Part shown: positions 36,104 to 47,814 of the stretch, one piece after another
Numbering within the stretch: the stretch's first letter is position 1
How the letters are laid out: the number at the start of each line of letters is the position of its first letter
Source of the DNA: Crocodylus rhombifer
Lineage: Eukaryota > Chordata > Crocodylia > Crocodylidae
DNA length: 64,000 nucleotides
NCBI GenBank assembly: GCA_038503035.1
Contig: JAVSML010000032.1
Coordinates: 1,145,486-1,209,485, forward strand
Reading direction: 5' to 3'
The notes under the pieces: generated by a model
Told to the model about the DNA's origin: nothing
The model's input: the letters and a program-made list of their open reading frames with translations, nothing else
Databases searched by the model: none
Program-made: the position numbers and the translations under genes

Positions 36104-37589
36104 TTCCAAAGTGATGGAAATGTTTAAGTCATTGCTAAGCAAAAGTTAACCTCTTAAAACATTTTAAAGCTAGTATTTGTGCACAGTTGGTTATTGAGCA
36201 TCAGGCTGGGTATAACCAGTGCAAATGTGTTAGCTCTAGATATATTAATTTTACAGGAATCTAGATTTAAGTTAAATGAAATTAGGGTCATCACAAGAGA
36301 CACTCGGAGCTTTTTAGTAGAAAAATTAACTTAAAAAACACTAATTAATTTGTATTGTAGCAGTCTCCAGGGATCCTATCCCAAGCCAGGGCTCTACTAT
36401 GCTAGGTTTTAGATAAACCTGGCATAGATGGATAACATTTTATAACTTTAGAGAGAGGAAAAAAGGCATAATTTAGTTGGACTAAAAAGGTTTTAACTAT
36501 TTTTATTAGGCATTGAGTTCAGCACTGAAAATGAATCAAGAACAAACAGCTACTTTGGAACATAGAATGATTAATACTTCCGTCAGATCTAAATTGATGC
36601 TTCATTTTCAATAGTTTATTGGTAGTCAGGAGATATTCTCAAAGCTCAGAGGGAACAGATTTCTCAGGATGCAAAATGATACAAGGTATTCAAAGGGAAG
36701 ATTGAAATTTGATATACAAGAGGGATAAATCTGTATGAATAAATACTAAACAGGTCCATTACATGCATCAGGCTGTGGGGCAGACTGTTCCATTCGTAAT
36801 GTATAGTAAACTTAGCTGAGAACATACGGATATTTTGCACAGGTCAACAGTATAGGGAGGACAAAGAAACCAAAAAAAATCAGGTTTTGGTCAGGAGTAA
36901 TGCAAGGTTTGCTGGACCTTTGGTTCATGTAATCCAGATGTTTACATTGCATTGTTACAATAAAGAAAAGTGTATGGAAATAAATCCACTGGTAAAAAGG
37001 ACATGCATAGCAAGGGATATTGATAAGCATATGCCCTTTACTGCCAGTCTGGATTGAAGTTATAAACATCTGTAGCCTGTTGGAATATATTACTTAATCT
37101 CTCAGATCAGAGGGAGACATGTAAGAAAGTATGAAACCTATGCTAGAGTTCTAAAATTTCATTTGCAAAAGTTATGTTCCCTATTTGGTTTCCTGTAATC
37201 TGACAGGATTATTAGGTTTCAGCAAAGCATGAATATTGTTCAATAACATGTTTTATGAAGAACTATTCTATCCATTTCAAATGGAAAAAGTCCTAACAAA
37301 GTCATGTATACTTACTGCCCAGTGACCACAAGTCAGGGAATTTAAATAAAAGGGACAGCCATGAGATGTATGATAACTTTCAGGAAATGTGTCTTAAGAC
37401 TTCACTACAAATGAATTAACTTTTTATTTGACAGAAGTCAAGCAAAGTAAATTGTGCAGCTTTTTTTTAAACTAAGAAGCTTATGAAACAATCAAGTTAT
37501 CGGAGGCATTTGCAAACCACTTCAATTTACAAGTTCCAGGCTGAGTAATCATCTGTGAAACCAAGCAATAACAATAAGAACCACCATCT
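36104..37589. other. Intergenic stretch, no recognisable feature
   Basis: AT-rich unique-looking DNA between the Tigger-like MITE and the inferred end of the GALNT2 transcript. No repeats with definable ends and no coding signal. Confidence 0.5.
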
Positions 37590-37606
37590 TTTCTATAAAG
37601 TATTTC

Positions 37607-37612
37607 TTTATT
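37607..37612 (-). terminator. GALNT2: Candidate polyadenylation signal of GALNT2
   Basis: TTTATT on + gives AATAAA on the - strand, 2.9 kb beyond the GALNT2 stop. Chosen because the repeat-free block ends near here. Experimental 3' ends would be needed to confirm it. Confidence 0.35.
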
Positions 37613-38434
37613 TAAGTTAAACAATTTTCAAGGATGGTTTCCATCTATAAAATGAACAAAGTACAGGCTCTGTACAGCAGATTCTTTAAACGAACTCAAA
37701 AGACAATTTTCAAAATATGTTTTTTTGGGGGGTGGGTTAGGTAGGGGCGGGAGGTGGAAAGAAAACCAGCAAAACAAACTTGCATGTACCATAATTTTTG
37801 CTTTTAAGACTAAGGGGAAAAGTTCTCAGAAGACCCCCACTACAATTTGCTTCAAGGGCTCTTAATTTTTTTCTTAGAAATGGGCTGAATCCTGATGCTT
37901 TAAAAAATTAAAAATCACAGTAAATGACTTTGGCACAGTGTCATGTAAACATATCTAATAAAAGGATACCACTTCAGTTCTGCTCCCAAGGAATAGCAAT
38001 GTGTTTTACACTATACAGCTCCTACATTAAGACCCACGCATACAGCATCCACAGGGGTTTAGAGATATATTCCTGTCTTACAATAGGTAGGCTGACATTC
38101 AAAACCCAGGGGAAGGAGGGAACAAAAATTAGGAGCTAAGAGTGAGGTTCATGCTCTTCTATGTTTCAATACTGATTTCAATTAGCAGTTGCTTGTCTGT
38201 TCAGTCACTGTAAGGACAATAGGAATTTAGTGTACGTTCCTTTTAAATTCTCTTTTCAGAACAAGTAAACTTTAACCAATTTGCTGCTGAAGCCATCATC
38301 CAAGAATTCAGCATTTATTTTCAAGAGGACTAAAAACTTCCATTATGCACTACTTTTCTGAATTGCTGAATCCCTTACTTGAACACCATTCCTCAGCAAA
38401 TTCGAAGCTAGTGTGTAGGGGAAGGAAGAAATTC

Positions 38435-38523
38435 TGGAGATCAGTTTATCATACACTGTAGAGACTAGTTTATCCACTGTAGACTAGAGACTAGTTATCT
38501 GGAGACTAGTTTATCCACTGTAT
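38435..38523. repeat. Short tandem repeat, about 21-bp unit
   Basis: The unit GAGACTAGTTTATCCACTGT appears perfectly at 38461 and again at 38502, with decayed versions before (GAGATCAGTTTATCATACAC) and between them. It lies in the inferred GALNT2 3' UTR. Confidence 0.8.
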
Positions 38524-40510
38524 ACCGTCTTTAAACAGGCAAATCCCATAATTTTAATGGAAGGAAGATATGCAGCAAGGTAAGGAAAAGGAAGATGTGT
38601 GTTGCATTGGCAGGAAAGCTGGATAGAGGACAGAAGTGCTTCAGATTCAATCCCTTCCTTCACTGTTGCCAATGCATCCAAAAGGAAGCCTTTGTGAATC
38701 CCATAAATGGATACCATTTTAACTGCAGCTGGCATGTCAGACATTTCTTAGCCTGCTATTTTAATTTCTGGCACTCAGAAGTAAAAGCCATTTTGTATGG
38801 AAGAGTTCCATTAATTGTAAATGCAGCCAAAGGAAACTGCAGCTCTTGAAATACTCTTTCAGAAACTGAAAAAGGGGGAAAAGCCACTGTACAGTGTAGT
38901 AAAGTATTTCGTCAGCTTTCTTCTTTATAAGTCAACCCACAGTCTGAGATCCATCATATTACCAAAGTCATTTATGTACTTGGCATCTTCAGTAATTTGT
39001 GATACTTACTAGTGCTGCCACTGATTCTCTATTTTTCCTTTTAGTTTTAAAAGCTCATTGAAGCAACTCTTGTTTTAACAAAGTATATAGTCTATGCATA
39101 CATAAGAATGAGAGACCGAAGTCAGTGTCGACTCAGCTTTAACAGTATTATTTCAATATAAAAAATGACATCAGTTGCACTGAAGCTGTAAAATGTATTT
39201 TTTCTAAGGTTAAAAATATCATTTAGGATTGGCTGATACCCAAACTAGTTCCCAGAGCCACGCCTGGATCCACCTGAAACCCTGTTCTGAGAAAAAATTA
39301 AAAACAAAAAACAAAACAAAAACACAACCCATGCAGGTTTATAAATTAAGCAAGTGCAATTCAGAGATTTTGTAGCTGCTCATCCTTGCAAATTAATACT
39401 ATGATCTTGTGCTATCTGTTGAGACTGACATTGCTGTTCCATCTTACCTTTAAAATTCAAAAGGGAGTTTAAGACAAAGAAATTAAGCTGATTAAGGCCC
39501 AACAGAAAGCTGTGCTGAACCTCCATGGCTGCACCTGTGAAAGAGCTGCACCATGTACACACTGTTTGTAATAAAAGAAAAGAGTATTTTAAAAATTAAG
39601 AAAAACAGAAATGTTCAAAACAAAATATCAAGTACCAGTTTTCTTATACCCCGAGCACTCGTGCTGAATTCTCAAACTGGAAGAGAGAATCCAAGCAAGG
39701 GCCTGTGCAGACACATTCGTTTGTCCTGCCATTTCCTCCTCTTCCTCCTCCTCCTGAGTTCCATAATCTTCAGTGAGGGTGAAGCACTATGAAATAGATC
39801 CAGTTTGCAAAACAAAAGCATCCAGTGTTTGCATGGACATTACGCTCAGCAGCACAAAATCTGCATCTACACAGAGTTCTGCTCTTTCATAGCATCTCAA
39901 TCCAATTTCCAATTACCAATGTATGTTAACTGGCTTTGTTGATACTTATAGGATGATGAAAATAGATATAAACAACTGGGAACGAACATATTATATTTCT
40001 ATTTTGAGTCCATCATAGAAAAGTTCATATTCAAATATACCAAGTACACATGGAAAAAACCTTCAAAATGACACTTCAGTTTCTGGAAACCACAAATGAT
40101 TTCTATGTAAATGGAGATTTCAAATGATCTTCTCCTAGCATTTTGCCCCACACCCTCCCCGCACCCAGCTCCCCTCCCTCCCTTTGTACTGAGATCCATT
40201 TTCTACTGTACATCAATTGTTCCTTGGGATGTTAATCATCTGCTGTGCAAGTAGTAAGCTGATGTCAGAAAGGAACTGGTAAATCTTCACACAACAAAGG
40301 AACTGTGCTGCAGTTGTGTTCAATGAGAATTGCAGTGTTCCAAGTCCCCTTGGTTCCCTTGTGTTTGCTTTAGTTCTCTCCTACTTTCAGACAAAGATGG
40401 AATACTGAGGTATATAAGTTCCGTGGAAAGTTTAAGAAATATATCAGTAATGTAATCAAAACTTTGCCCAATGTCTAGGAAGTGAAATGGCATTTTGCAT
40501 GTGAGCCCTT

Positions 40511-40666
40511 CTACTGCTGCAAATTAAGTGTAAACTTCCACTGCTGTGATAGAGAAGGACTGCAAACCTCAACAGTAAGCCCACCATTTTTGGCATTTCG
40601 GCTGTCTAAACACAGGTTGCTGCCAACGTGCCTCAGTTTAGAGTTGCTTTCAATTTGCTCCCATTT
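40511..40666 (-). CDS. GALNT2: GALNT2 last coding exon (lectin gamma repeat and stop)
   Basis: GALNT2 is a Golgi type II membrane enzyme that starts mucin-type O-glycosylation by transferring GalNAc from UDP-GalNAc to Ser/Thr. This exon encodes the last 51 residues and TAG. The acceptor on the - strand is CTCTTTCAG, and the first codon is AAA. The peptide begins [20 protein letters not shown], has the gamma-repeat CLD motif and the closing QQW of the ricin-type fold (LSQQWKF), and ends TLNLQQ. Its first residues complete the beta-repeat QxW motif split across the splice junction. It corresponds to human residues 521-571 by count and to exon 16 if the human layout holds. Confidence 0.97.
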   Translation of the reverse strand, partial: KWEQIESNSKLRHVGSNLCLDSRNAKNGGLTVEVCSPSLSQQWKFTLNLQQ

Positions 40667-41630
40667 CTGAAAGAGAAAATAAAGTTACTGAGCTATAAAA
40701 TTGTGGGTAAAACAGTATTTCAGGTCCTGTCTTTTGAGTTCTCCACCCTCAAACATTCCTTAGCTTAGATGTCATAGCTTCAAATCCTGAAGCAGCTGTT
40801 TCTTTTTCAAGGCCTGTCCAAACTATCCCCAAGGAATAGCAATACCCCCAGCTGATACTCTGTATATCAAATCATTTTCTTCAGCTCTCCTCTTAAATGC
40901 ACACAGTCCCACTGCCATACCAGACTTTGAGGTCTACAAAATCTGCACTTGGTGAACCAAAACTATCAGAAATAGTATTGGCTTTACAATAAAAAAACCC
41001 AAGATGTGATCAGCAAGACCTTTCACAAATTGCAGAAACCATGGCCACAGGTCAAAAATTATGGGAGGTGTCCAAGTAATTTGTTGCAGTCAGAAACAGT
41101 GCTGGGGGTACCAGGGTCATTGCCATCTGATCCAAGAGAGAATTTTTTTTTTTTTTTTTTTTATCTTGGCTGGATTTGGAATGGACTGAGAACAAAGGAC
41201 TTGTGTTGTCTATGGCTCTTAGCAGATTCCTGGCTGTGGTCCTGGATGTCATTTCCCTTGACTAGCTCCCATATGTGAAAAATAGGAAAGATACCTGCCC
41301 TTCCTCAGGGAGCACAGGTTACAAGGATAAAGTCACATTAATATTAACAGGAATGCCTATAAAACTCTCAGGCTAAGTCCCCATGTCCCAAGCTGAAGAA
41401 GTAATCTTAGCCAAGTTTCCTTAAATTCCAGCAACTGTGCACAGAGTCAGGCACAGGCAGCTGGTTTTCACTTCTTCATGGGAAGGGTGGGAGGGTGTAG
41501 GAGATGAGCAAGGGAAGAGAGAATTGAAGTTCTCTCCAACACTATCTGTAAAGCAGATCTAGAGTGTTTATTAATTAGGCTTTGCCCAGTCTTGCTATAT
41601 GGTGTATTCACTTGCATATAAGTAGGCTCC

Positions 41631-41704
41631 CCAATAATTAGATTCTATATATGGCAAATCCATGAATTTGTTATAATTTTCCGGATATAGAATCTAATTA
41701 TTGG
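41631..41704. repeat. 20-bp perfect inverted repeat (foldback element core)
   Basis: CCAATAATTAGATTCTATAT at 41631-41650 is the exact reverse complement of 41685-41704, with a 34-nt loop that itself holds partial symmetry (AAATCCATGAATTTG). A related, more eroded structure lies at about 55450-55535. Confidence 0.85.
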
Positions 41705-42542
41705 AGGTCTGCCTTGAATTCATCCAAGTGTGTTCAGTGCTTACTGCTTTTAAACAGCTTCATAGCTGCTTTCCAGTACTGGACACGTGTTGCTTTTGGC
41801 AGCAGTTAATGATAAACAATATATTTAATGAGGTTTCCTTGTATGCGAACACAAGACAAGGGAACTTTTCTCCACCAATGCCAATTGGGGAAAAACCAGC
41901 AAACCTGCTCTTATATTTGAGTAAATACAGTAGAAGTTTACAAAGTAACCTTCCAGCTATGAATTATTTACCAAGCGATTTCTTTCGCAGAGTTCCTGCA
42001 CTGTTAGCACAAAAGCAAAATTGACGGGGGAGAAAAATAACTATGACTTTACAGAACTAGCCTGTTACACAGCTGGTTTAAAGGGATTTGCTACTGGAGA
42101 TAACTCTGCAAGTATTAATTGACTTGAGCATGACAAATGGAGGATTAAATAGCTGTTGCATTAATAATACAGTTTGTTTAGTGAGTTGCTGTTAGGGACT
42201 GCACTCCTTGCTCATTCCTTTGCACTTTGCCTTCTCCCTGTTTTCAAAAAGGCGCACTCTCATTTTTTTTTCCTTAAATGGTATGTTAGATACTTCTGTT
42301 GCTTATCATGCACATCAGTTCCTGGTTGCTCAGGAGAGGAAGTCAAGTTCTGTTCTCCTTGGGCTTTGACTATCATATGTCCAGGCTTCACTAAGGAGAT
42401 AACTCAGAAATATTTTATGCATATGTCTCTGGAAACAGGTTTGGCTGTTTAGTCCCATACATTACATACCATGACTCCTGGCTTGACTTATTTTTCAGGA
42501 AAGTTTAACCAGGAGAGTTTTGCATGGTAAAATACCCTAGAT

Positions 42543-42852
42543 TGGTGGGTCTCAATCTTTTCAGACTCAAGGCACCCCTGGATTGACTCTTCAGAAAATT
42601 CTAGTCCTTAGTTTTCACTTTTTTTTTTTTTTTTTTTTAAATACAGAAAAATAATTCTTCTGTTGCAAAAAAACTCAGAAAGACCACAGTAGGGCAGAAT
42701 ATTTTTTAACACTATGAATTCCTATTTTAAATTGCTGGGTTTATTTTGTGAATCATGTTGCACATCAAACAGGGCTAACACTGTGTGGCACCCTGTGGCA
42801 CCACTGAAAGGATTGCAAGGCACCTCAACACCACCCTGGTTGAGACTCACTG
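42543..42852 (+). mobile_element. Non-autonomous hAT-like element, copy 2
   Basis: A 310-bp element with termini TGGTGGGTCTCAATC and GGTTGAGACTCACTG. It is flanked by CCCTAGAT (42535-42542) and CCCTGGAC (42853-42860), an 8-bp duplication with two mismatches. The body matches the copy at 4865 by eye (CAGAAAGACC, GGGTTTATTTTGTGAATCA). It contains a T20 tract. It sits in the last GALNT2 intron. Confidence 0.75.
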
Positions 42853-43769
42853 CCCTGGACACAGGCTTACAAATGCACTCCCATCCCTATGGCCCTCTTC
42901 TTGGACTCACTGTTCAGTTGTAAAATGCTAACATTTGAGCAGGATCATGTGTTCACAATAATTTGTTGCATCTTTCTTTACTTTGTTACATGTAACAGCT
43001 TCAGATCTGAACATAAAAATGCGTGCCTTTGAATGAAAATAAAAACCAAGGTTGTATCTCATCCCATCTAGGTTGTATGAGGTGCTGTAAGCAGTTAATT
43101 TGCAGGCAAACAGAAACCAGCTTATACTTATACCAAACCAGTTTAAAGAGGAGACGCACTATGATCAAGTCATGCTGAAGTTTGTTCCAGATAGACAAAT
43201 ATATGGAATTTTATTTGGATTTTGGATATGGGATAAGGAGGTCATAAACAGAGTTAAAAGTGCAAAAGACACCTCAGGTCATTTGGGAAATATTCTTGTA
43301 GTTACTGGGTGGGAAAAGGACTACTGAGTATGAGTATCACTGAAAACCTTCTATGCACATTCTATACTACCTGAAGACAATGGATAGTCAGAAAATCATT
43401 GTGTAACCATTTGTGGAGAAGAGAACTGAGGATATAAGGTAGCAACCCCAAAGGTTTAGTAGAATTCAAGCAAATTATTTGGCCCTAAACCTGGACCTGC
43501 TAGATTTCAGGCTATAATTTGCAGGAAGACAGAAACACCGCTACCTCCCATTAGAAAAAAAATACCCACACAATCTGTATGCCTCTATACAGATATGTCA
43601 AGACTTATCTTTAGCTTCCCTTAGCAAAAACCTCAAGACTTTTTTTTTTTTTGTGTGTTAAGATCCTATTGCTTAGTGTCTTGTTTTACCTAGTTTGTCA
43701 TAGCTGTTTTATTGTTAGGGGCATATTACTAGTACAGATTATGGGTTTAAATGGGCTGCTGCCTATGAG

Positions 43770-44100
43770 TGTCAGGCAGGCCATGCATGCAGCATGCACC
43801 AGCTCTGGTCCACAATGCACAGGCCAGTCCACAGCATGTGCAGTACTGGTCTAGGGCACATGTTGCACACAACACTAATGCCATACCCTCACCAAATAAG
43901 TCCATGTTGGACCCAGGGCCAGTCTGGGGGACATGCTGCACATGGCCACCTTAGGCTGCATACAGTGCATGGGGCTGGAGCTGAGAGTCGCACAAGACTG
44001 GTCCGGGATGCATGCTGTACATGACACCTGCACCTGACTGGCCCTGCACACTGGCTCTGGTGCGCAGAGCTGGTCTGCGGGCCTGATACAGTCTGGAGAC
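43770..44100. repeat. Degenerate repetitive block
   Basis: Recurring words such as CTGGTCC, GCATGC, CATGCTGCACATG and TGCACATG at irregular intervals suggest a decayed tandem or composite repeat. No clean period can be read. Overlapping open frames on both strands are a by-product of the low stop-codon content. Confidence 0.4.
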
Positions 44101-44625
44101 CAACCTCTTGGGTCCAAATGAGCTGATGCCCCAGTGAAAAACAAAACGTGAAGAGATCTGGGATATGGATTTCTTTTAGTAGGCTTCAAAGATTAATTGA
44201 TGACATTTCTCTTCTAGTGTTTGACCTCCTCACAGCTTAATGGAAAAAGGAAAGACTCCTTACCCCAATACTCTCTTCCTCATCTGGTACTCATGAAACA
44301 TCTACGTTCTAAATTTCATCCTTCCTGTCTTAAATTAAATTACATGGTGACCCTCCGCAACCAATACAAGGGGTGATCAACACAAGAGGCATTACTTCAT
44401 TTCTGATGCTGTCCCCAAGTAGTTCTGAAGGCACAGGAAGTCAACTACAGATTTTTTTTTTTAAAGTGTTGTACATATATAGACATACAAGTACACATAT
44501 AGTAAATACAAACACCCCCTCCACACACCAGCACAGGGCGCAAGAAGAGGGCAAGAACACAGGCACACACCTTTATTCACACTGCTGTTATTTCAGTAAA
44601 ACTGTCTGCACAGTGTACTGCATTA

Positions 44626-44754
<129 letters not shown>

Positions 44755-44813
44755 CTAAGACACGTGAAAAGGAAATACACGGCTGTATATGAAACTATGA
44801 ATAAGACAACAAA

Positions 44814-44892
44814 AGTGAGAGAGAGAGAGAGAAAGAGAGAGAGAATGTGTGAGTGCGCGTGCGTGTGTGTGAGAGAGAGAGGGAGAGACAGA
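44814..44892. repeat. (GA)n/(GT)n microsatellite beside a GALNT2 acceptor
   Basis: GA units, a GTGTGAGTGCGCGTGCGTGT block and further GA units. On the transcribed strand this reads as CT- and CA-rich RNA, located roughly 60-140 nt upstream of the 3' splice site at 44755-44756. CU tracts bind PTB and CA repeats bind hnRNP L in general; an effect here is inference. Confidence 0.9.
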
Positions 44893-45607
44893 GTTAGACT
44901 CACTCAAAAAGACCCAGTAGAAAAGTTCCTTTCACTTAAGCATAAGCTGGAGTTTTTACAGCATCAGTGTTTAAATAAGGTGTTCCTTTATACAATTGAA
45001 AATACAGTAAACATTTATTTAAAAAGCTGGCAGCCTTTCATTCTGACTGCTCAGACGGAGCCAATTTTAGCTGGAACTCTTGAAACCAATTTTAAAACAC
45101 AGTCCTCTGAAAAACCCAAAATAGGTGAGGAGGACTTATTTACTTTATTCTGAAATTGCTTTATTGTCCTGAGAGAAAAATTGTTGCCTTGTGCTCCCTC
45201 TACTGATCTTCCAGCAATATTGCGAAGCACTGGTCTCCCCTACAAGTACATTGTTATCATCATCTTTGCACTATATATTCTGCTAGCAATTATTATTACA
45301 TCATATAAAGGAAGTGATTCAGGTTTCAAAGTGAGGAACTCAAAACTAAAGGAAAGTAAGGTGACTAACCAACTAATTTATTCCCCTGTGCATCCACGTT
45401 CTCCACAATGAATGAGGTAAGTAGTCAGAGGGGAGTGGGAAGGGAAACAGCAGCAGTGTAATTATGCAATTAAAGATCATATAAGCCTATGCATAAGACA
45501 ACTGGATGAAGCTGCAAAAGAAACCACAAAATCTGACATTTCCTAATACCAAATACTTGACTCTGCATCCTAAATAAGTTGTCTTTTTAAACAGACTTTG
45601 GTATGGC

Positions 45608-45641
45608 TTTTTTTTTTTTTTTTTTTGGGGGGGGGGGGGGG
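45608..45641. repeat. T19-G15 homopolymer junction
   Basis: Nineteen T followed directly by fifteen G in the large GALNT2 intron. The exact lengths may be unreliable in an assembly. Confidence 0.85.
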
Positions 45642-46199
45642 AAGGGGGCGTTCCCCTTAAAAGGAAAACCTTTAGAATAATCTGTTTTGAACAGCCTGGG
45701 CTGTTACAACTTACTGCCAGCTTTCTTGCCCTCCACAACCCTCTACACAGAGTATGACCCTGCTCCCATCTTCCAGATTTCAGGTGTGGCCTCTGATCAT
45801 TCTTCATTCCTTCACTTCCTTTCCCCTCCATGACAATACTATCACTGAGGCCTCCCAACCTCCACTATTCATCTTTTTAATACCCATTTTGTCTGTTCAT
45901 GTAAAAAGGAGGATTCTACATTATGCAATAAGGCTCTAGTTGCAGAGAACCAAACCCCATCAGCCAGAAATTGAATATCGTCTTGCAAACAACACACACT
46001 ATGGGAATAGATTAGCCTTGCAGACTTCTGTTTGGGATTTCTGACAGCATAATTTATAATTTCACCAGATTAAGAATGGCTCTGAATACATTTTAAGACC
46101 AAACAATTTCCCCAACCATTCTATTACTAAATATTACTTCTGCACTGATTTAGTAAACAGCTGTTACAAATTCAGTCACCAATAACTTTGAAAGAGTCC

Positions 46200-46590
46200 A
46201 AAACATCATGACTACACACATACACACTCCCTCCCTTCCTCAGGTACCTCCCCACTATTTACCAGCTACATTTATTCCCCTTTCTTCCCCTCCTTTCTCC
46301 CCCAAGCCCGTCTCTCACCCACTGACTCCTCAATTTACATCTTCACTGACTGCCTGTCTTGGATGCATACCAGCCCAGCCACTGACTTCTTTACTATTCA
46401 TTCCATGCAGGAAGAGCACACACCAACTGCAGATGCTTCCTCAGCCTGACGAATGGTATTTGTACCTAAAAGCTTTCAAAGAAGATTTTTTCCAACTATT
46501 TGAGTTGGTTTAATAAAAAAAATATCAGATTTACTCAAAGAACCTTGTCTGCCTATGTCCTTAGACCAACAGGACTACAACTTGTACCCC
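46200..46590 (+). mobile_element. Penelope-like or related retroelement 3' fragment
   Basis: The text runs from a C-rich block with CTCCCTCCCTTCCTCAGGTA through GCCTGACGAATGG, AAAGCTTTCAAAGA, ATTTGAGTTGGTTTAATAAA and ATCAGATTTACTCAAAGAAC to CTTGTCTGCCTATG. I associate this with the 'GCCTGATGAAG ... AAAGCTTG ... ATAAAAGATATCACAT' tail common in reptile genomes. The class name is from memory. Confidence 0.5.
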
Positions 46591-47814
46591 TATGACTACA
46601 TACAAGCATTATAAAACTCCCCACACCCAAAATTCCCATCTGAAAAAAAAAAAAAGTCTTTCAGCTAAACTAAGCAAGCAAAGAACATTTTCAAACATAT
46701 TAATTTTGGGTAACGAAAGCTTAATTTCAGATTATTTCTCTCCAGTCCCTGTAGCACAGGAACTGTTTAAATTGTGAAATAAAACTAACAAACAGAGCCT
46801 AGTTAATTTGACGTCAGGCAGAAGGCAGGGTATATTTGCATCTTATAGGCTAACTAAAAGATATATAGCATAAGCATTCATAAACAGAGGGCAAATCTAT
46901 CCTGCCTTCTGTAAAACTAATGGCCATTGTTAAGAGTGTAAGTCAATTTTATGTAATACAGACATTTTAAAATTCCAAACACAAGTTTCTAAAGAAACAT
47001 AAATACCATTGTCGCCAGTAATATCCACATCTGATCCCTCATAAATAATACTGCCTAGCTGGTCAAGTTCAGCCCTTTCAGAAGGCCTCATGCACACATT
47101 TGACTCATCTTCTGAGTCTAGTTACATTTGTGAATGCTCAAACTGAGTTGGAAAATTGGTGGTGCAACATCAGAAATGTTAAGCTGTCAGTACTGTTATG
47201 CTACCCAAAGGGCTTGGGCAGCATACAGCAGAGCATAAGGATGTTTCCCTTCAGCAACTGAATGCCATGCATACGGTATAAATAAAAGCTAAGTATAAAG
47301 CAGACTCCTGGCACACTGAATGGATTGAAGCCTTAAGCACCCTGTGTACCGAGTGAAAGTGGGATGGGGTACAAGTGGTAAATGGTCAAAAGCCACAAAG
47401 ATGTAGGCACTTAGCAAAGTGAGGCACTTAGCAAAGCACTTCACTGTGGTCTTACGTCTGTCACCACACAAAAGAAATTCAGCAGTTCTTAAATGCAGGA
47501 CTAGGTTTCCTTATAATCTATGACCAGCTCATCATTTTTATGATACAAATACACTTTGTTTGTGCCGTACATGATCGAACCTTGAGAGTTAAAACAGGTC
47601 TCGTGAGGTTGCAAGCTCCAACAGAACCATGGTGGCTCCACAGCATCCTAATAGTTTCTTGTAACTCAAATACAGAGAACAGGACATTCCTAGCCAAGTC
47701 AGAACTGTGTTACATTTGAGCACATGTTCTTCAGAAAGGCTGTTACAACAAAAAATTGTATGAACTTGCACTGCCTGACAGCCATAGCAAATTACTGCCT
47801 TGGAGTAATGAACT

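Larger units (their letters stand above)
37590..40510 (-). other. GALNT2: Probable GALNT2 3' UTR
   Basis: About 2.9 kb of AT-rich sequence directly after the GALNT2 stop codon, free of recognisable LINE or MITE insertions. A canonical AATAAA on the - strand sits at 37612-37607 and is a plausible polyadenylation signal. A 3' UTR of 2.5-3 kb agrees with vertebrate GALNT2 transcripts as I recall them. Other TTTATT words (on +) exist, so alternative ends are possible. Contains a short tandem repeat at 38435-38523. Confidence 0.5.

Noticed and set aside
38435..38523. CRISPR-like repeat array
   Set aside because: Vertebrate DNA, head-to-tail units of about 21 bp without unique spacers. It is a plain tandem repeat.
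43100..43327. 75-codon open frame with a plausible-looking protein
   Set aside because: Inside the last GALNT2 intron on the opposite strand, with no known motif and no support from splice signals.
43875..44189. 104-codon open frame on the - strand
   Set aside because: Lies in a degenerate repetitive block, with overlapping frames on the other strand; no domain.
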